A stretch of DNA of 46,247 nt from a virus. Made by a program: the position numbers and the translations under genes. The notes under the pieces are model-generated. The model saw only the letters and a list, made by a program, of their open reading frames with translations, was not told the DNA's origin and did not search any database. The stretch's first letter is position 1, and the number at the start of each line of letters is the position of its first letter. Positions 24,355 through 30,960 of this stretch are shown here, one piece after another. The DNA lies in IMG/VR virus record IMGVR_UViG_3300020396_000011, positions 1 through 46,247 of that record; one strand, written 5' to 3'.

Positions 24355-25125
24355 TCATTTTCTTTCCACCAATATTCTATTATTTTTTTGTAAATTTTCT
24401 TTCCACCAAAGTGGTTGTAAATTAGTATAATGACACGCTTTTAATTGTTCTTCAGCCTTTGTTAAATCAAATGCATCTAGCGGAATTATATGATCAATGT
24501 GCCACCCAAAAGTTGTATGATTATCCCAAGACATTCCATCTTGAAATTTGTTTTCTAGATATGTTTTAAAATCATCTAAAGAACAACCAAGTAATTCTAC
24601 TGTTTTAAATGCTTTAGTGCTGTTTTTACGTTTTAGTGCTTTTCCTATTCTATTCCTTAATGTAACTTTAAGTTTATGTTGAATATTTGTACGATATTTT
24701 TTATTTGCATGGGCGTTTAGCTTTTCTCTATTATTTGTATTATATTTTTTATCCGATATCGCTTTTAATTTTTTAAAGTGTTCTGTTTTTTGTCGTGGTA
24801 CTCTCCATGTTATATAAGCACATTTTTTGCAATGTGTTTTTTTATTATAAAAAACTCTTGGTGAAGAGTCATTAGGAAATTCATCAAGAACTTTTATGGT
24901 ATTACACATCCTACATCTTCTTTGACCATTTTTCTGTAGTATATGAAGTTCCTGTCTATATGATTGTTCTTTTTGATATTCTTCCCAAGTTCCTTTTTCT
25001 CTATGTCTCTGCTCAATATGACAAGGTTTACACGAACCCCTTCTATTGCCGTGTCTATCACATTTAGCAAAATTATCTATAGGTAGACTTTCTTTACAAC
25101 CCTTACATTTTTTAATTTGTGTCAT
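24355..25125 (-). CDS. HNH homing-type endonuclease with zinc knuckles
   Basis: 256 aa. Two N-terminal Cys clusters (CKGCKESLP...SCKPC and CRMCNTIKVLDEF...HCKKC) probably bind zinc and DNA. The C-terminal HNH core is WHIDHIIPLDAFDL...HYTNLQPLWWKENLQKN, with intact His, Asp and Asn. Free-standing enzymes of this type spread by gene conversion. It converges on the plus-strand gene with one base between stops, as if inserted behind it. Confidence 0.82.
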   Translation of the reverse strand: MTQIKKCKGCKESLPIDNFAKCDRHGNRRGSCKPCHIEQRHREKGTWEEYQKEQSYRQELHILQKNGQRRCRMCNTIKVLDEFPNDSSPRVFYNKKTHCKKCAYITWRVPRQKTEHFKKLKAISDKKYNTNNREKLNAHANKKYRTNIQHKLKVTLRNRIGKALKRKNSTKAFKTVELLGCSLDDFKTYLENKFQDGMSWDNHTTFGWHIDHIIPLDAFDLTKAEEQLKACHYTNLQPLWWKENLQKNNRILVERK

Positions 25126-25128
25126 GAA

Positions 25129-25215
25129 TTACTTTTTTCCTACATCTATACACATTGCCACAATAGCAAATACTATAGGGACTGCAACCATAAGAATAAT
25201 AATTTCATTCGTCAT
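25129..25215 (-). CDS. Membrane micro-protein, 28 aa
   Basis: ATG 25215 to TAA 25129. MTNEIIILMVAVPIVF... is one hydrophobic helix with a lysine end. It overlaps the upstream micro-gene by 11 nt. Ribosome site is weak (GGGACTCG). Function unknown. Confidence 0.4.
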   Translation of the reverse strand: MTNEIIILMVAVPIVFAIVAMCIDVGKK

Positions 25216-25312
25216 TGTCACGAGTCCCAAAATCACCATTATTTACTAGAATAAACACACAATGCACTATTATGTAAATGCAGCCGATATTCACAAAGAT
25301 TTCTGAAGTCAT
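25205..25312 (-). CDS. Membrane micro-protein, 35 aa
   Basis: ATG 25312 to TGA 25205, preceded by GGGGAG (GGGGAGAATAAGATG). It has one hydrophobic helix (IFVNIGCIYIIVHCVFILV) and a polar C-terminus. It is part of a run of small membrane genes between 25129 and 26413. Function unknown. Confidence 0.5.
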   Translation of the reverse strand: MTSEIFVNIGCIYIIVHCVFILVNNGDFGTRDNDE

Positions 25313-25313
25313 C

Positions 25314-25538
25314 TTATTCTCCCCTTATAGTTTTAAAGGTTTCATTACCAATCATGAGTGTAATACAAGTCATTAAAAAAGACAGTATTAAAAGCACACT
25401 CATAAAAAAGAAGTGACCAAAGTTTGGATTACTAATCATCTCAATAAAGAGATGACCAGTAAAAACCCAACCGCTTATCATACCCATAGAAGAAAATATA
25501 AACAATAAGTAAATATATGCCTTCACAAAGATATTCAT
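25314..25538 (-). CDS. Small membrane protein, two helices
   Basis: 74 aa with two hydrophobic segments (~4-27 and ~42-65). It overlaps the next upstream gene by one base. Function unknown. Confidence 0.6.
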   Translation of the reverse strand: MNIFVKAYIYLLFIFSSMGMISGWVFTGHLFIEMISNPNFGHFFFMSVLLILSFLMTCITLMIGNETFKTIRGE

Positions 25539-25798
25539 TACACTTCATCCCTTACAAACAAATCCTCAATAATATCTATCACGATACGAGTAGACATAAA
25601 GGTAAACATTGTACTTAACCATGCACCAACAGAACCATATGCCATTTGCTTTAAAGCCGTCCAAGGAACACCATCTGTTGTAACAGTATCAAAGAGGAAA
25701 ATAAAGGTCATAATCCACATTACTATCGTTACACCAATAAGAGTTAAACCAAACATTGCAGATAATGCATTATCAATAGTTGTACTAATACGTTTCAT
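25538..25798 (-). CDS. Small membrane protein, two to three helices
   Basis: 86 aa. Hydrophobic segments lie at ~14-37 and ~50-72, with an acidic C-terminus (EDLFVRDEV). It is the first gene after the promoter at 25832-25860. Function unknown; possibly part of a membrane complex with the adjacent small membrane genes. Confidence 0.6.
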   Translation of the reverse strand: MKRISTTIDNALSAMFGLTLIGVTIVMWIMTFIFLFDTVTTDGVPWTALKQMAYGSVGAWLSTMFTFMSTRIVIDIIEDLFVRDEV

Positions 25799-25831
25799 TT
25801 CATTTCTCCATTAAATATACTCATAGCGCAA

Positions 25832-25860
25832 ACTATAGCATATATCATTACTACTGTCAA
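25832..25860 (-). promoter_or_regulatory. Early promoter (TTGACA-N17-TATAGT)
   Basis: Drives the 25798-25129 membrane-gene run. The -35 overlaps the stop of the 44-aa gene upstream. Confidence 0.7.
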
Positions 25861-25991
25861 TCTTTTCTTCGTGTTGTATCAATATGCCCATTTTTATATG
25901 CCAACCATACCATTACTATCGGCCCACCAATTATAAGAGCCATTCCAAAGAGTATATCACCCAAGTTAGTAAGTGTTACCATTAAATCCAT
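25857..25991 (-). CDS. Small membrane protein, 44 aa
   Basis: ATG 25991 to TGA 25857. It starts within the stop of the preceding gene (TAATG). One hydrophobic helix (DILFGMALIIGGPIVMVWLAY) and a basic tail (DTTRRKD). Function unknown. Confidence 0.5.
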   Translation of the reverse strand: MDLMVTLTNLGDILFGMALIIGGPIVMVWLAYKNGHIDTTRRKD

Positions 25992-26227
25992 TACCAAGCC
26001 TCACTCATTATTTCATTCTTAATATCTGCCAGTGGACTAAGATACTCTTTCATTTTGCGAACTGCGCCTTTTCTACTTACCGCTCCATGAATTATAGACG
26101 CAATATCATCGTCATCATAGCACTCTACTACAATATCCCAACCATCTTCCTCATAGTGCCATGTCGCGTAATTTTTTATACCATCCACAAGTTTTGCTAG
26201 TTCATCTTTCTTATATTCAAAAGTCAT
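25991..26227 (-). CDS. Conserved small soluble protein
   Basis: 78 aa. MTFEYKKDELAKLVDGIKNYATWHYEEDGWDIVVECYDDDDIASII reads as a compact alpha/beta protein. I recall similar short proteins in marine phages. Good ribosome site (CTAGGAG). Function unknown. Confidence 0.6.
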   Translation of the reverse strand: MTFEYKKDELAKLVDGIKNYATWHYEEDGWDIVVECYDDDDIASIIHGAVSRKGAVRKMKEYLSPLADIKNEIMSEAW

Positions 26228-26236
26228 CTTATTCTC

Positions 26237-26413
26237 CTAGTAATTTTCATCTTCATCTTCATCTTCAGTAAATAGTTGACCAGTGTTATTTGCTACAAAC
26301 AACCAACCTAGTACACCCATACACATTAGGTAGCCTGAGAGTGAACCTAGATACATGAGTACTAACCCCATTCCCCCAAATACTACCGCGAACATAACCC
26401 ATAAACCATTCAT
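26237..26413 (-). CDS. Small membrane protein with acidic tail, 58 aa
   Basis: ATG 26413 (overlapping the upstream stop as ATGA) to TAG 26237. Two hydrophobic helices are followed by a glutamate/aspartate run encoded by a GAAGAT repeat. Function unknown. Confidence 0.5.
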   Translation of the reverse strand: MNGLWVMFAVVFGGMGLVLMYLGSLSGYLMCMGVLGWLFVANNTGQLFTEDEDEDENY

Positions 26414-26580
26414 ATTAAAAGTTCTCCAATTTGCATGTTAAGATTATCTATCATGCTTTGAGTAGCATCAACAGCCCTTTGATCTACGGGATTTTGTGCG
26501 AGAATTTCTTTTAAGTTTCTTTCACACGCTGCAATATAACCTTGTAATGTTTCAATCATTGTTTTATCCATAAAGTTCAT
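26410..26580 (-). CDS. Small helical protein, 56 aa
   Basis: I start it at ATG 26580, where AAAGGAGAGAATCATG gives a strong ribosome site. The longer frame to 26706 would read through the promoter. The product (MIETLQGYIAACERNLKEILAQN...) is a likely helical hairpin. Function unknown. Confidence 0.6.
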   Translation of the reverse strand: MNFMDKTMIETLQGYIAACERNLKEILAQNPVDQRAVDATQSMIDNLNMQIGELLI

Positions 26581-26599
26581 GATTCTCTCCTTTATCTGA

Positions 26600-26628
26600 T
26601 TTCTAGCATACGAGGAAATTATTGTCAA
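26600..26628 (-). promoter_or_regulatory. Early promoter (TTGACA-N17-TAGAAA)
   Basis: Consensus -35 with a weaker -10. About 20 nt upstream of ATG 26580, heading the 26.6-25.9 kb group. Confidence 0.55.
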
Positions 26629-26707
26629 CACTTTTATAATGACCGCCTCGCGAAGAACTAATACTCGGATGTTAGTTACGCTTGATATTGTATAGTTCTG
26701 ATACAAT

Positions 26708-26730
26708 GGTGTTAGTTATATTTTAACACC
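26708..26730 (-). terminator. Hairpin at the end of the glycine-zipper gene
   Basis: Seven-bp stem GGTGTTA/TAACACC with a 9-nt loop, overlapping the stop codon of 26723-27094. There is no U-run, so it may be a weak terminator or an mRNA 3' stabiliser. Confidence 0.35.
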
Positions 26731-27094
26731 TAACTAATCTACCACCAACATTACAAGTGGTGAGATTTGAATTTAAATTATTATTTGATCTTGAAAAGTT
26801 ATGAGGATTATTACAGACTTTTACTGTCCTATAACCGATAATCCTAGCAGTAGGTGTATTCAACGCTGTATGACGCCCTAGAAGCGCACCTATAGCACCT
26901 GCTATGTAACTCCCACTACCATTACCAACTTGACTACCAATCAATCCCCCAAGGGCCATTCCAGCCCACTCATTTTGCATTTGGTATACTGGAACCTTTA
27001 CTAAGGTACACTCTTGAGCATGAGATTGATCAGTGAGCAGGATAGAGGCCACAGCGGAAGCCGCAATGACCTTTAGAAGCGATTTCACAATCAT
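26723..27094 (-). CDS. Exported glycine-zipper protein
   Basis: 123 aa. Signal peptide with a likely cut after SHA (~26). A double glycine zipper follows (WAGMALGGLIGSQVGNGSGSYIAGAIGALLGRH, ~43-75), as in Rickettsia 17-kDa-antigen-like and other 2TM glycine-zipper outer-membrane proteins. Four further Cys are present. It probably inserts into or lines the host envelope, possibly altering the surface or blocking superinfection. It overlaps the preceding gene by 4 nt. Confidence 0.65.
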   Translation of the reverse strand: MIVKSLLKVIAASAVASILLTDQSHAQECTLVKVPVYQMQNEWAGMALGGLIGSQVGNGSGSYIAGAIGALLGRHTALNTPTARIIGYRTVKVCNNPHNFSRSNNNLNSNLTTCNVGGRLVRC

Positions 27095-27357
27095 GCGACT
27101 TGCAGCATTGAGAAAGGAACTTGAACATCAGTCACACCATGCCGACCATAGTTCATGCTGACTACAGCCTTTTTGCTGTTGATCTTGACAATAGTGCCGG
27201 GGGTCTGTTTGGTCTTTTGAACAACCATCACTTTTTGGCCTACTGTATATGTGGCTTGAGCGGCAATCGTTTTGATCTGATTTGCATAATGCATGATCTG
27301 GCTCAGTTCAGTTTGGTCCATTTTCATCATTGCTTGCTTGATTTCAGTAACAGTCAT
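27091..27357 (-). CDS. Small protein with KOW/SH3-like C-terminus
   Basis: 88 aa from ATG 27357, set by AAAGGACGC upstream; the longer frame uses a TTG inside the ribosome site. The N-terminal half is helical. YTVGQKVMVVQKTKQTPGTIVKINSKKAVVSM is a KOW/Tudor-like small barrel, which usually binds RNA or protein. Early cassette promoter. Function unknown. Confidence 0.6.
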   Translation of the reverse strand: MTVTEIKQAMMKMDQTELSQIMHYANQIKTIAAQATYTVGQKVMVVQKTKQTPGTIVKINSKKAVVSMNYGRHGVTDVQVPFSMLQVA

Positions 27358-27377
27358 TTTGCGTCCTTTCAAGACTA

Positions 27378-27427
27378 AGTGATTCTCTCTACTCTTATAA
27401 ACTAATATAAAAGTAGAGGTTTGTCAA
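27378..27427. repeat. Exact 50-bp direct repeat, copy 1 (copy 2 at 39210-39259)
   Basis: Covers the complete promoter cassette from -35 to leader. The copies are 11.8 kb apart and identical, pointing to recent transposition-like copying or recombination between promoters. Confidence 0.9.
27399..27427 (-). promoter_or_regulatory. Early promoter cassette (TTGACA-N17-TAGTTT)
   Basis: Followed by ATAAGAGTAGAGAGAATCAC and TTGAAAGGAC. Lies within a 50-bp segment (27378-27427) repeated exactly at 39210-39259. Confidence 0.75.
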
Positions 27428-27430
27428 GTA

Positions 27431-27715
27431 TTATCCAACCTGTGCATTAATGATTTCAACCAACTGATCAGCAAAAATATTATCAAGTTCTTTGTCAGTG
27501 ACCACGTTCATTTTCCGAACTCGCTGGAACTTAACATCATAGAGGTCTTGACCGTTCAATTCAATTGAAACATAACCTTTCCACTTAACCATACCAGAAG
27601 TTTTAAACCGTAGACCCTCAGTGCTGGTCTTGACAAAATCTTTTGCGCCCCAAGCACCAAATGCCCAGAAGTCTAATGCTTTGATTTGGTCACGAATTGT
27701 TTCTGCGATGTTCAT
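27431..27715 (-). CDS. Conserved small phage protein
   Basis: 94 aa. MNIAETIRDQIKALDFWAFGAWGAKDF...FKTSGMVKWKGYVSIELNGQDLYDV is a pattern I associate with many marine T4-like phages. Probably a mixed alpha/beta soluble protein. Early promoter at 27744-27772. Function unknown. Confidence 0.65.
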   Translation of the reverse strand: MNIAETIRDQIKALDFWAFGAWGAKDFVKTSTEGLRFKTSGMVKWKGYVSIELNGQDLYDVKFQRVRKMNVVTDKELDNIFADQLVEIINAQVG

Positions 27716-27743
27716 GTGATTCTCTCTTTCTCTTGTTCACATA

Positions 27744-27772
27744 TTCATAACATTTGAATTACATAGTGTCAA
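27744..27772 (-). promoter_or_regulatory. Early promoter (TTGACA-N17-TATGAA)
   Basis: The -35 lies inside the last codons of the upstream gene. Leader ends in AGAGAGAATCACATG. Confidence 0.6.
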
Positions 27773-27953
27773 GTTGTTTTTCTTGTTTCATTTCTCGCAA
27801 GATTTTAACAGCCTCTTGTCTGCATTCTGCGCGACTATTTTCCCATGGGCTACTATCTATCAGCAATCCCTGATAACGATGTGTGGCGGTCCTACACCCC
27901 ACACTATCTGTTGAGATGGAAATATCCTTGGTCAACCAATATTTATTATTCAT
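27759..27953 (-). CDS. Small hypothetical protein
   Basis: 64 aa. DKDISISTDSVGCRTATHRYQGLLID...ENSRAECRQEAVKILREMK has a central tyrosine/arginine stretch and a C-terminal helix. Start overlaps the upstream stop by one base. Function unknown. Confidence 0.55.
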   Translation of the reverse strand: MNNKYWLTKDISISTDSVGCRTATHRYQGLLIDSSPWENSRAECRQEAVKILREMKQEKQLDTM

Positions 27954-28168
27954 TAGACTGAACCCTCACCGTTATATACACCTTTTTCTGCGGCAGCATA
28001 ATAATCTGGAATTGGCAATTCTCTTTTTGCTAATTCAGCAGCGTATCCTTTAGCAGCAGTTTCGTTCATTGATCCTTTAGTATGACCAATAGAACCACAA
28101 TCAGTAGCGGCAGCATTTTCATAATACTCAACCAATTCTACATCTGTTAAAATTGTTACGTTATTCAT
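27953..28168 (-). CDS. Small hypothetical protein
   Basis: 71 aa from ATG 28168 (AGGAGATAAGTG upstream; a GTG one codon earlier is possible). Helical, alanine-rich (TDVELVEYYENAAATDCGSIGHTKGSMNETAAKGYAAELAKRELPIP). Function unknown. Confidence 0.55.
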   Translation of the reverse strand: MNNVTILTDVELVEYYENAAATDCGSIGHTKGSMNETAAKGYAAELAKRELPIPDYYAAAEKGVYNGEGSV

Positions 28169-28178
28169 CACTTATCTC

Positions 28179-28367
28179 CTAATCTAACAATGCCTCTAAT
28201 TGGCGGGTTGCATCACGTAAAACCATTTGAGCATCACGTAAGCAAGACTCTAACAGATAACCACCACCTTGCGTGATGCTGTTTGTGAGGTATTGAATTT
28301 CTTCTTCACTATCAGCAATGCACTCTTTCAAGGCAGAAATCTTTGCGGAGTTTGTCCATTCAGTCAT
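28179..28367 (-). CDS. Small helical hypothetical protein
   Basis: 62 aa, almost entirely helical with heptad-like spacing (KECIADSEEEIQYL...DAQMVLRDATRQLEALLD). Member of the 28.6-27.8 kb four-gene early group. Function unknown. Confidence 0.55.
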   Translation of the reverse strand: MTEWTNSAKISALKECIADSEEEIQYLTNSITQGGGYLLESCLRDAQMVLRDATRQLEALLD

Positions 28368-28378
28368 AGTCTTTTCCT

Positions 28379-28582
28379 TTATATCGGAGTTTCAGTAACA
28401 ATTATGCGCCGACCAAGATTTTTCATTATTGCGTTCTCGGTATAAACTTTTACCTTACCATCGTTATACATGACAGTGATCAGATTTTCGCCATCAGCAT
28501 CATGTTGGATTGATGAAATCTCACCAATACCAATCCGACCAGAAGCGTAAGGCCGTACAACACCCATTCCAACATCAAACAT
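28379..28582 (-). CDS. Small beta-rich hypothetical protein
   Basis: 67 aa. GMGVVRPYASGRIGIGEISSIQHDADGENLITVMYNDGKVKVYTENAI suggests an SH3/KOW-like barrel. Strong ribosome site (AAAGGAGAGTGATCAATG). First gene of its group. Function unknown. Confidence 0.6.
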   Translation of the reverse strand: MFDVGMGVVRPYASGRIGIGEISSIQHDADGENLITVMYNDGKVKVYTENAIMKNLGRRIIVTETPI

Positions 28583-28600
28583 TGATCACTCTCCTTTGAT

Positions 28601-28647
28601 TACATTATATGAATACATGATTCGTTAAAGATTGTCAATAGTTATTT
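28601..28647. repeat. Exact 47-bp direct repeat, copy 1 (copy 2 at 28893-28939)
   Basis: The repeat spans the promoter plus the last codons and stop of the upstream gene. The two copies flank the 74-aa gene and could recombine to delete it. Confidence 0.9.
28610..28638 (-). promoter_or_regulatory. Early promoter (TTGACA-N17-TATTCA)
   Basis: A TATAAT six bases further downstream is an alternative -10 but would give a 23-nt spacer. Drives 28582-27759. Confidence 0.6.
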
Positions 28648-28870
28648 ACATCTCAATTAGAGTTGCGAGATGATTGAGGGCTTTTGACCGAGCCTTCATT
28701 TCATTCAGTGTCATTAGAACAAGTTGTGTAGTGGTCAGGCTATTCCGCTTAGACCAAACAGCATACATATCATCTCGCTCATATACGACTTGATACTTTG
28801 TACCACGCGCTTCAAGAGCATACATCATTTTGTTGTTTTCGGTCATGGTAGTTTCAACGATCATAGACAT
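28646..28870 (-). CDS. Small hypothetical protein
   Basis: 74 aa from ATG 28870 (AAAGAGAG upstream); the frame to 28930 runs into the promoter and is rejected. MSMIVETTMTENNKMMYALEARGTKYQVVYERDDMYAVWSKRNSL suggests a beta-rich fold. It lies between two 47-bp repeats. Function unknown. Confidence 0.55.
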   Translation of the reverse strand: MSMIVETTMTENNKMMYALEARGTKYQVVYERDDMYAVWSKRNSLTTTQLVLMTLNEMKARSKALNHLATLIEM

Positions 28871-28901
28871 ATTCGGCTCTCTTTCTGTTGGGTACATTAT
28901 A

Positions 28902-28930
28902 TGAATACATGATTCGTTAAAGATTGTCAA
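28902..28930 (-). promoter_or_regulatory. Early promoter (TTGACA-N17-TATTCA), exact copy of 28610-28638
   Basis: Identical core and flanks to the preceding promoter, as part of the 47-bp repeat. Confidence 0.6.
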
Positions 28931-28933
28931 TAG

Positions 28934-29146
28934 TTATTTGAGATTATCGGGCTTCTTTGCCATAGCCATCCAATCTTCTTCCCGCAAGCCATACCCAATA
29001 TCATATCCTTCATAATAAGCAACATGGTGGATGGGCCAAACTTCTTCGCCATTCTTCTTAGGTTTGTTATTCATACCATCTTTCATACCATCATCAAAAG
29101 CATTTTTTGCACCCACCAGCCAGGAGGTGTTATCTTCTTTATTCAT
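28934..29146 (-). CDS. Small hypothetical protein
   Basis: 70 aa from ATG 29146, set by AAGGAAAGAGAAG upstream; the longer frame reads through the leader. SWLVGAKNAFDDGMKDGMNNKPKKNGEEVWPIHHVAYYEGYDIGYGLREEDW resembles small phage proteins with A..G...G helices of the 'Y..GYDxGY' kind. Function unknown. Confidence 0.55.
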   Translation of the reverse strand: MNKEDNTSWLVGAKNAFDDGMKDGMNNKPKKNGEEVWPIHHVAYYEGYDIGYGLREEDWMAMAKKPDNLK

Positions 29147-29188
29147 CTTCTCTTTCCTTGTTAAAAATAAAACTCTTTCTAGATTCCA

Positions 29189-29217
29189 AAGGTAATACAT
29201 TCGGGCGAGATTGTCAA
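29189..29217 (-). promoter_or_regulatory. Possible early promoter (TTGACA-N17-TACCTT)
   Basis: Good -35 but poor -10; assigned from position in front of 28934-29146. Confidence 0.35.
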
Positions 29218-29366
29218 GACTTGATCAGCAAATAAAATAATTTATTTTAGGGATTGACAAACAGGATACAGGCGTGTTATATTAAACTGACAACCTATGA
29301 AAACTGATTCGCATTTACATACCTCGTCAGTTCATCTTAACATGCAGGTAGTATGAATGTCAAGAC
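29201..29366. other. Intergenic segment with inward hairpin and plus-strand promoter
   Basis: No convincing gene. It contains TTGACA-N18-TATATT on the plus strand (29254-29283), a 7-bp inverted pair AACTGAC/GTCAGTT flanking about 35 nt, and on the minus strand a TTGACA just after the terminator at 29367. A 19-codon plus frame lacks a ribosome site. It may encode short RNAs. Confidence 0.4.
29254..29283 (+). promoter_or_regulatory. Plus-strand sigma70-type promoter without an obvious gene
   Basis: TTGACA, 18 nt, TATATT. It would transcribe toward the 119-aa minus-strand gene, i.e. antisense. Confidence 0.4.
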
Positions 29367-29394
29367 AAAAAAAAGAGTAGTATCTCTACTACTC
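29367..29394 (-). terminator. Strong intrinsic terminator
   Basis: Minus strand GAGTAGTA-GAGA-TACTACTC (8-bp stem, 4-nt loop) followed by eight T. It ends transcripts from 29446-29805. Confidence 0.9.
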
Positions 29395-29445
29395 TCAGTT
29401 GGGAAAAACCGTCTGACGAACGGTATTAGTATGTTCTTGGGTTGA

Positions 29446-29805
29446 TCAATAAGAGGTCGCGTAAATCATATCTTCCACTGCTTCAACACAACCTTCGGTA
29501 TCAAGAGCAGCACAAACAGCCGCCTCAAAAACCTCAACCACATCATTACCAGCAACTGTCTCGGAACCTCGTATAGTCGCTTGAATACCATCTCCAGGAA
29601 ACGCTGTGATCGTACCTACATCGTGATAGGAAGAACCATCAACAGTATAGCCAATGCTCCAAACAGGTGTGTTATAATCCCACTCACCATCATGATCTAG
29701 AACTCGCTCCATATTAAAATGAATTGAATTATCGGAACCACGACGATTAACCTCACGCGCCATATGACCGTGACCAGTAATATTCGCTGAAACTGCACTT
29801 TGCAT
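29446..29805 (-). CDS. Hypothetical protein
   Basis: 119 aa, acidic and beta-rich in the middle (WSIGYTVDGSSYHDVGTITAFPGDGIQATIRGSETV) with a helical C-terminus (VVEVFEAAVCAALDTEGCVEAVEDM). No family recognised. Ends before a strong terminator, so it is a single-gene unit. Function unknown. Confidence 0.55.
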   Translation of the reverse strand: MQSAVSANITGHGHMAREVNRRGSDNSIHFNMERVLDHDGEWDYNTPVWSIGYTVDGSSYHDVGTITAFPGDGIQATIRGSETVAGNDVVEVFEAAVCAALDTEGCVEAVEDMIYATSY

Positions 29806-29842
29806 CTGAAACTCTCTTTCTCAATTGTTTCTTTCAATTACA

Positions 29843-29871
29843 GTTATGGCATGATTCGTAACCAATGTCAA
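29843..29871 (-). promoter_or_regulatory. Possible early promoter (TTGACA-N17-CATAAC)
   Basis: Consensus -35 with a weak -10 in front of the 119-aa gene. Confidence 0.4.
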
Positions 29872-29934
29872 CCCTAAATCTTTAAGAAAGTATGCCTCGC
29901 ACCCTTACTTAAAAACTTAGTTGCTGGGCCTTTT

Positions 29935-30234
29935 GAATTGGGCGCGCCCCCATCCATCCAACCCAGACCAGACTTCTCTGGGTTGACCCTATATCACCTT
30001 GCTTCGCCATAGATTTCAATTCATATAGGGAGAACCTACTTTCGCTTTTTGTGGCGTTAATTTAAACCATCGGACCTTCTCCAATTATGAAAGTATTTTT
30101 TAACAAGGTCATGTCCTACTGTCGGAACACATTCTTTATCGTTAGGTCTAGGGATATCGCAACATACGCCCCCAAATCAAAACAGCAAATCTAATTTGCA
30201 CCCTGTTAAAAAATACTTTCGTGATTCTTTCTAC
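29935..30234 (-). ncRNA. Candidate structured RNA with its own early promoter
   Basis: No reading frame of note in about 450 nt. Reading the minus strand from the promoter at 30241-30269, the transcript opens with a 17-bp perfect helix (30204-30220 with 30089-30105) that closes a ~100-nt domain. Further hairpins follow: GGAGAA/TTCTCC, CCCTATAT/ATATAGGG (29987-29994 with 30023-30030), AACCCAGA/TCTGGGTT (29960-29967 with 29977-29984), and the palindrome GGGCGCGCCC (29940-29949). It is more GC-rich at the 3' side than its surroundings. Class unknown; the exact 3' end is not defined. Confidence 0.65.
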
Positions 30235-30240
30235 TCTTAT

Positions 30241-30269
30241 AATCTAGTCTAATTACGCTGTCGTGTCAA
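30241..30269 (-). promoter_or_regulatory. Early promoter cassette (TTGACA-N17-TAGATT) for the structured RNA
   Basis: Full cassette with ATAAGAGTAGAAAGAATCAC downstream, but no gene follows. It overlaps the stop of 30253-30477. Confidence 0.75.
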
Positions 30270-30477
30270 GTGCTTTTAATTTATCTGTTGCAGACACAAT
30301 CATCGCGATTTGTTCATCATAAGCCTCATCAGACAAATCTGCCAAAACTGAGGCCATCGCGCTCTCTAGGTAACCCGCGATATAGGCATGATTATTATCA
30401 CCATACTTATTCGTTGCGCTCTTAGATAGATCAGATAGAACCAACCGCGCTACCGACTTTTTGTTTTTCGTGTCCAT
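30253..30477 (-). CDS. Small helical hypothetical protein
   Basis: 74 aa. A basic start (MDTKNKKSVARLVLSDL) is followed by an acidic helical body (HAYIAGYLESAMASVLADLSDEAYDEQIAMIV). One-base overlap with the preceding gene. Function unknown. Confidence 0.6.
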   Translation of the reverse strand: MDTKNKKSVARLVLSDLSKSATNKYGDNNHAYIAGYLESAMASVLADLSDEAYDEQIAMIVSATDKLKALDTTA

Positions 30478-30707
30478 TACACCAACTCCAATGCTTTTTT
30501 CAACAACATGCTTGCGCCATCATCAGAGGCAAAGCCATTCTCAGAGGCGAAATCCATAGATGAACCAGCATATATTTCAGAGGCCATACCCTTTGTGGTA
30601 AGAACATAAGCAACCATCTCAGGCGACTTACCGTAACCAACAAGACCATCAGTATCTGAATACATCTGGATGCCTCCATTGTGGGCTGAAATATAATCTA
30701 CTGACAT
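30477..30707 (-). CDS. Small hypothetical protein
   Basis: 76 aa from ATG 30707, preceded by AAAGGATTTGCGAATG; the two-codon extension would use TTG. Repeated S/G/D-rich turns (YAGSSMDFASENGFASDDGASML). Function unknown. Confidence 0.55.
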   Translation of the reverse strand: MSVDYISAHNGGIQMYSDTDGLVGYGKSPEMVAYVLTTKGMASEIYAGSSMDFASENGFASDDGASMLLKKALELV

Positions 30708-30736
30708 TCGCAAATCCTTTCTTTAAGAGTAATTGA

Positions 30737-30892
30737 TTAAGGGTTAGTTCCATACGGTCCAGCGACATAAGGCGGGTTTAATTCAACCTCAACCTCATGG
30801 AGCCTTTCTTCCAATTCACTAACAGTTTCGGTCAGACTTGAGACCATCTCCATCAAGGTTTCTATCCTTGCCATCATCAGTTCTTCAGTCAT
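30737..30892 (-). CDS. Small coiled-coil protein, 51 aa
   Basis: ATG 30892 to TAA 30737 with AGAGGATTTGCGAATG upstream, almost the same leader as the next gene. Residues ~5-38 form a leucine/glutamate heptad helix (RIETLMEMVSSLTETVSEL), followed by a proline/glycine tail. Function unknown. Confidence 0.6.
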   Translation of the reverse strand: MTEELMMARIETLMEMVSSLTETVSELEERLHEVEVELNPPYVAGPYGTNP

Positions 30893-30928
30893 TCGCAAAT
30901 CCTCTCAAGTGATTCTCTCTACTCTTAT

Positions 30929-30957
30929 AATCTAGCAAAAGAATACTATCTTGTCAA
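30929..30957 (-). promoter_or_regulatory. Early promoter cassette (TTGACA-N17-TAGATT)
   Basis: Heads the 30892-30253 group. Leader ATAAGAGTAGAGAGAATCAC. Confidence 0.8.
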
Positions 30958-30960
30958 CAC

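Noticed and set aside
29290-29330. Hammerhead-ribozyme-like CTGACGAG on the minus strand
   Set aside because: No matching GAAA and no stem II around it, so the catalytic core cannot form.
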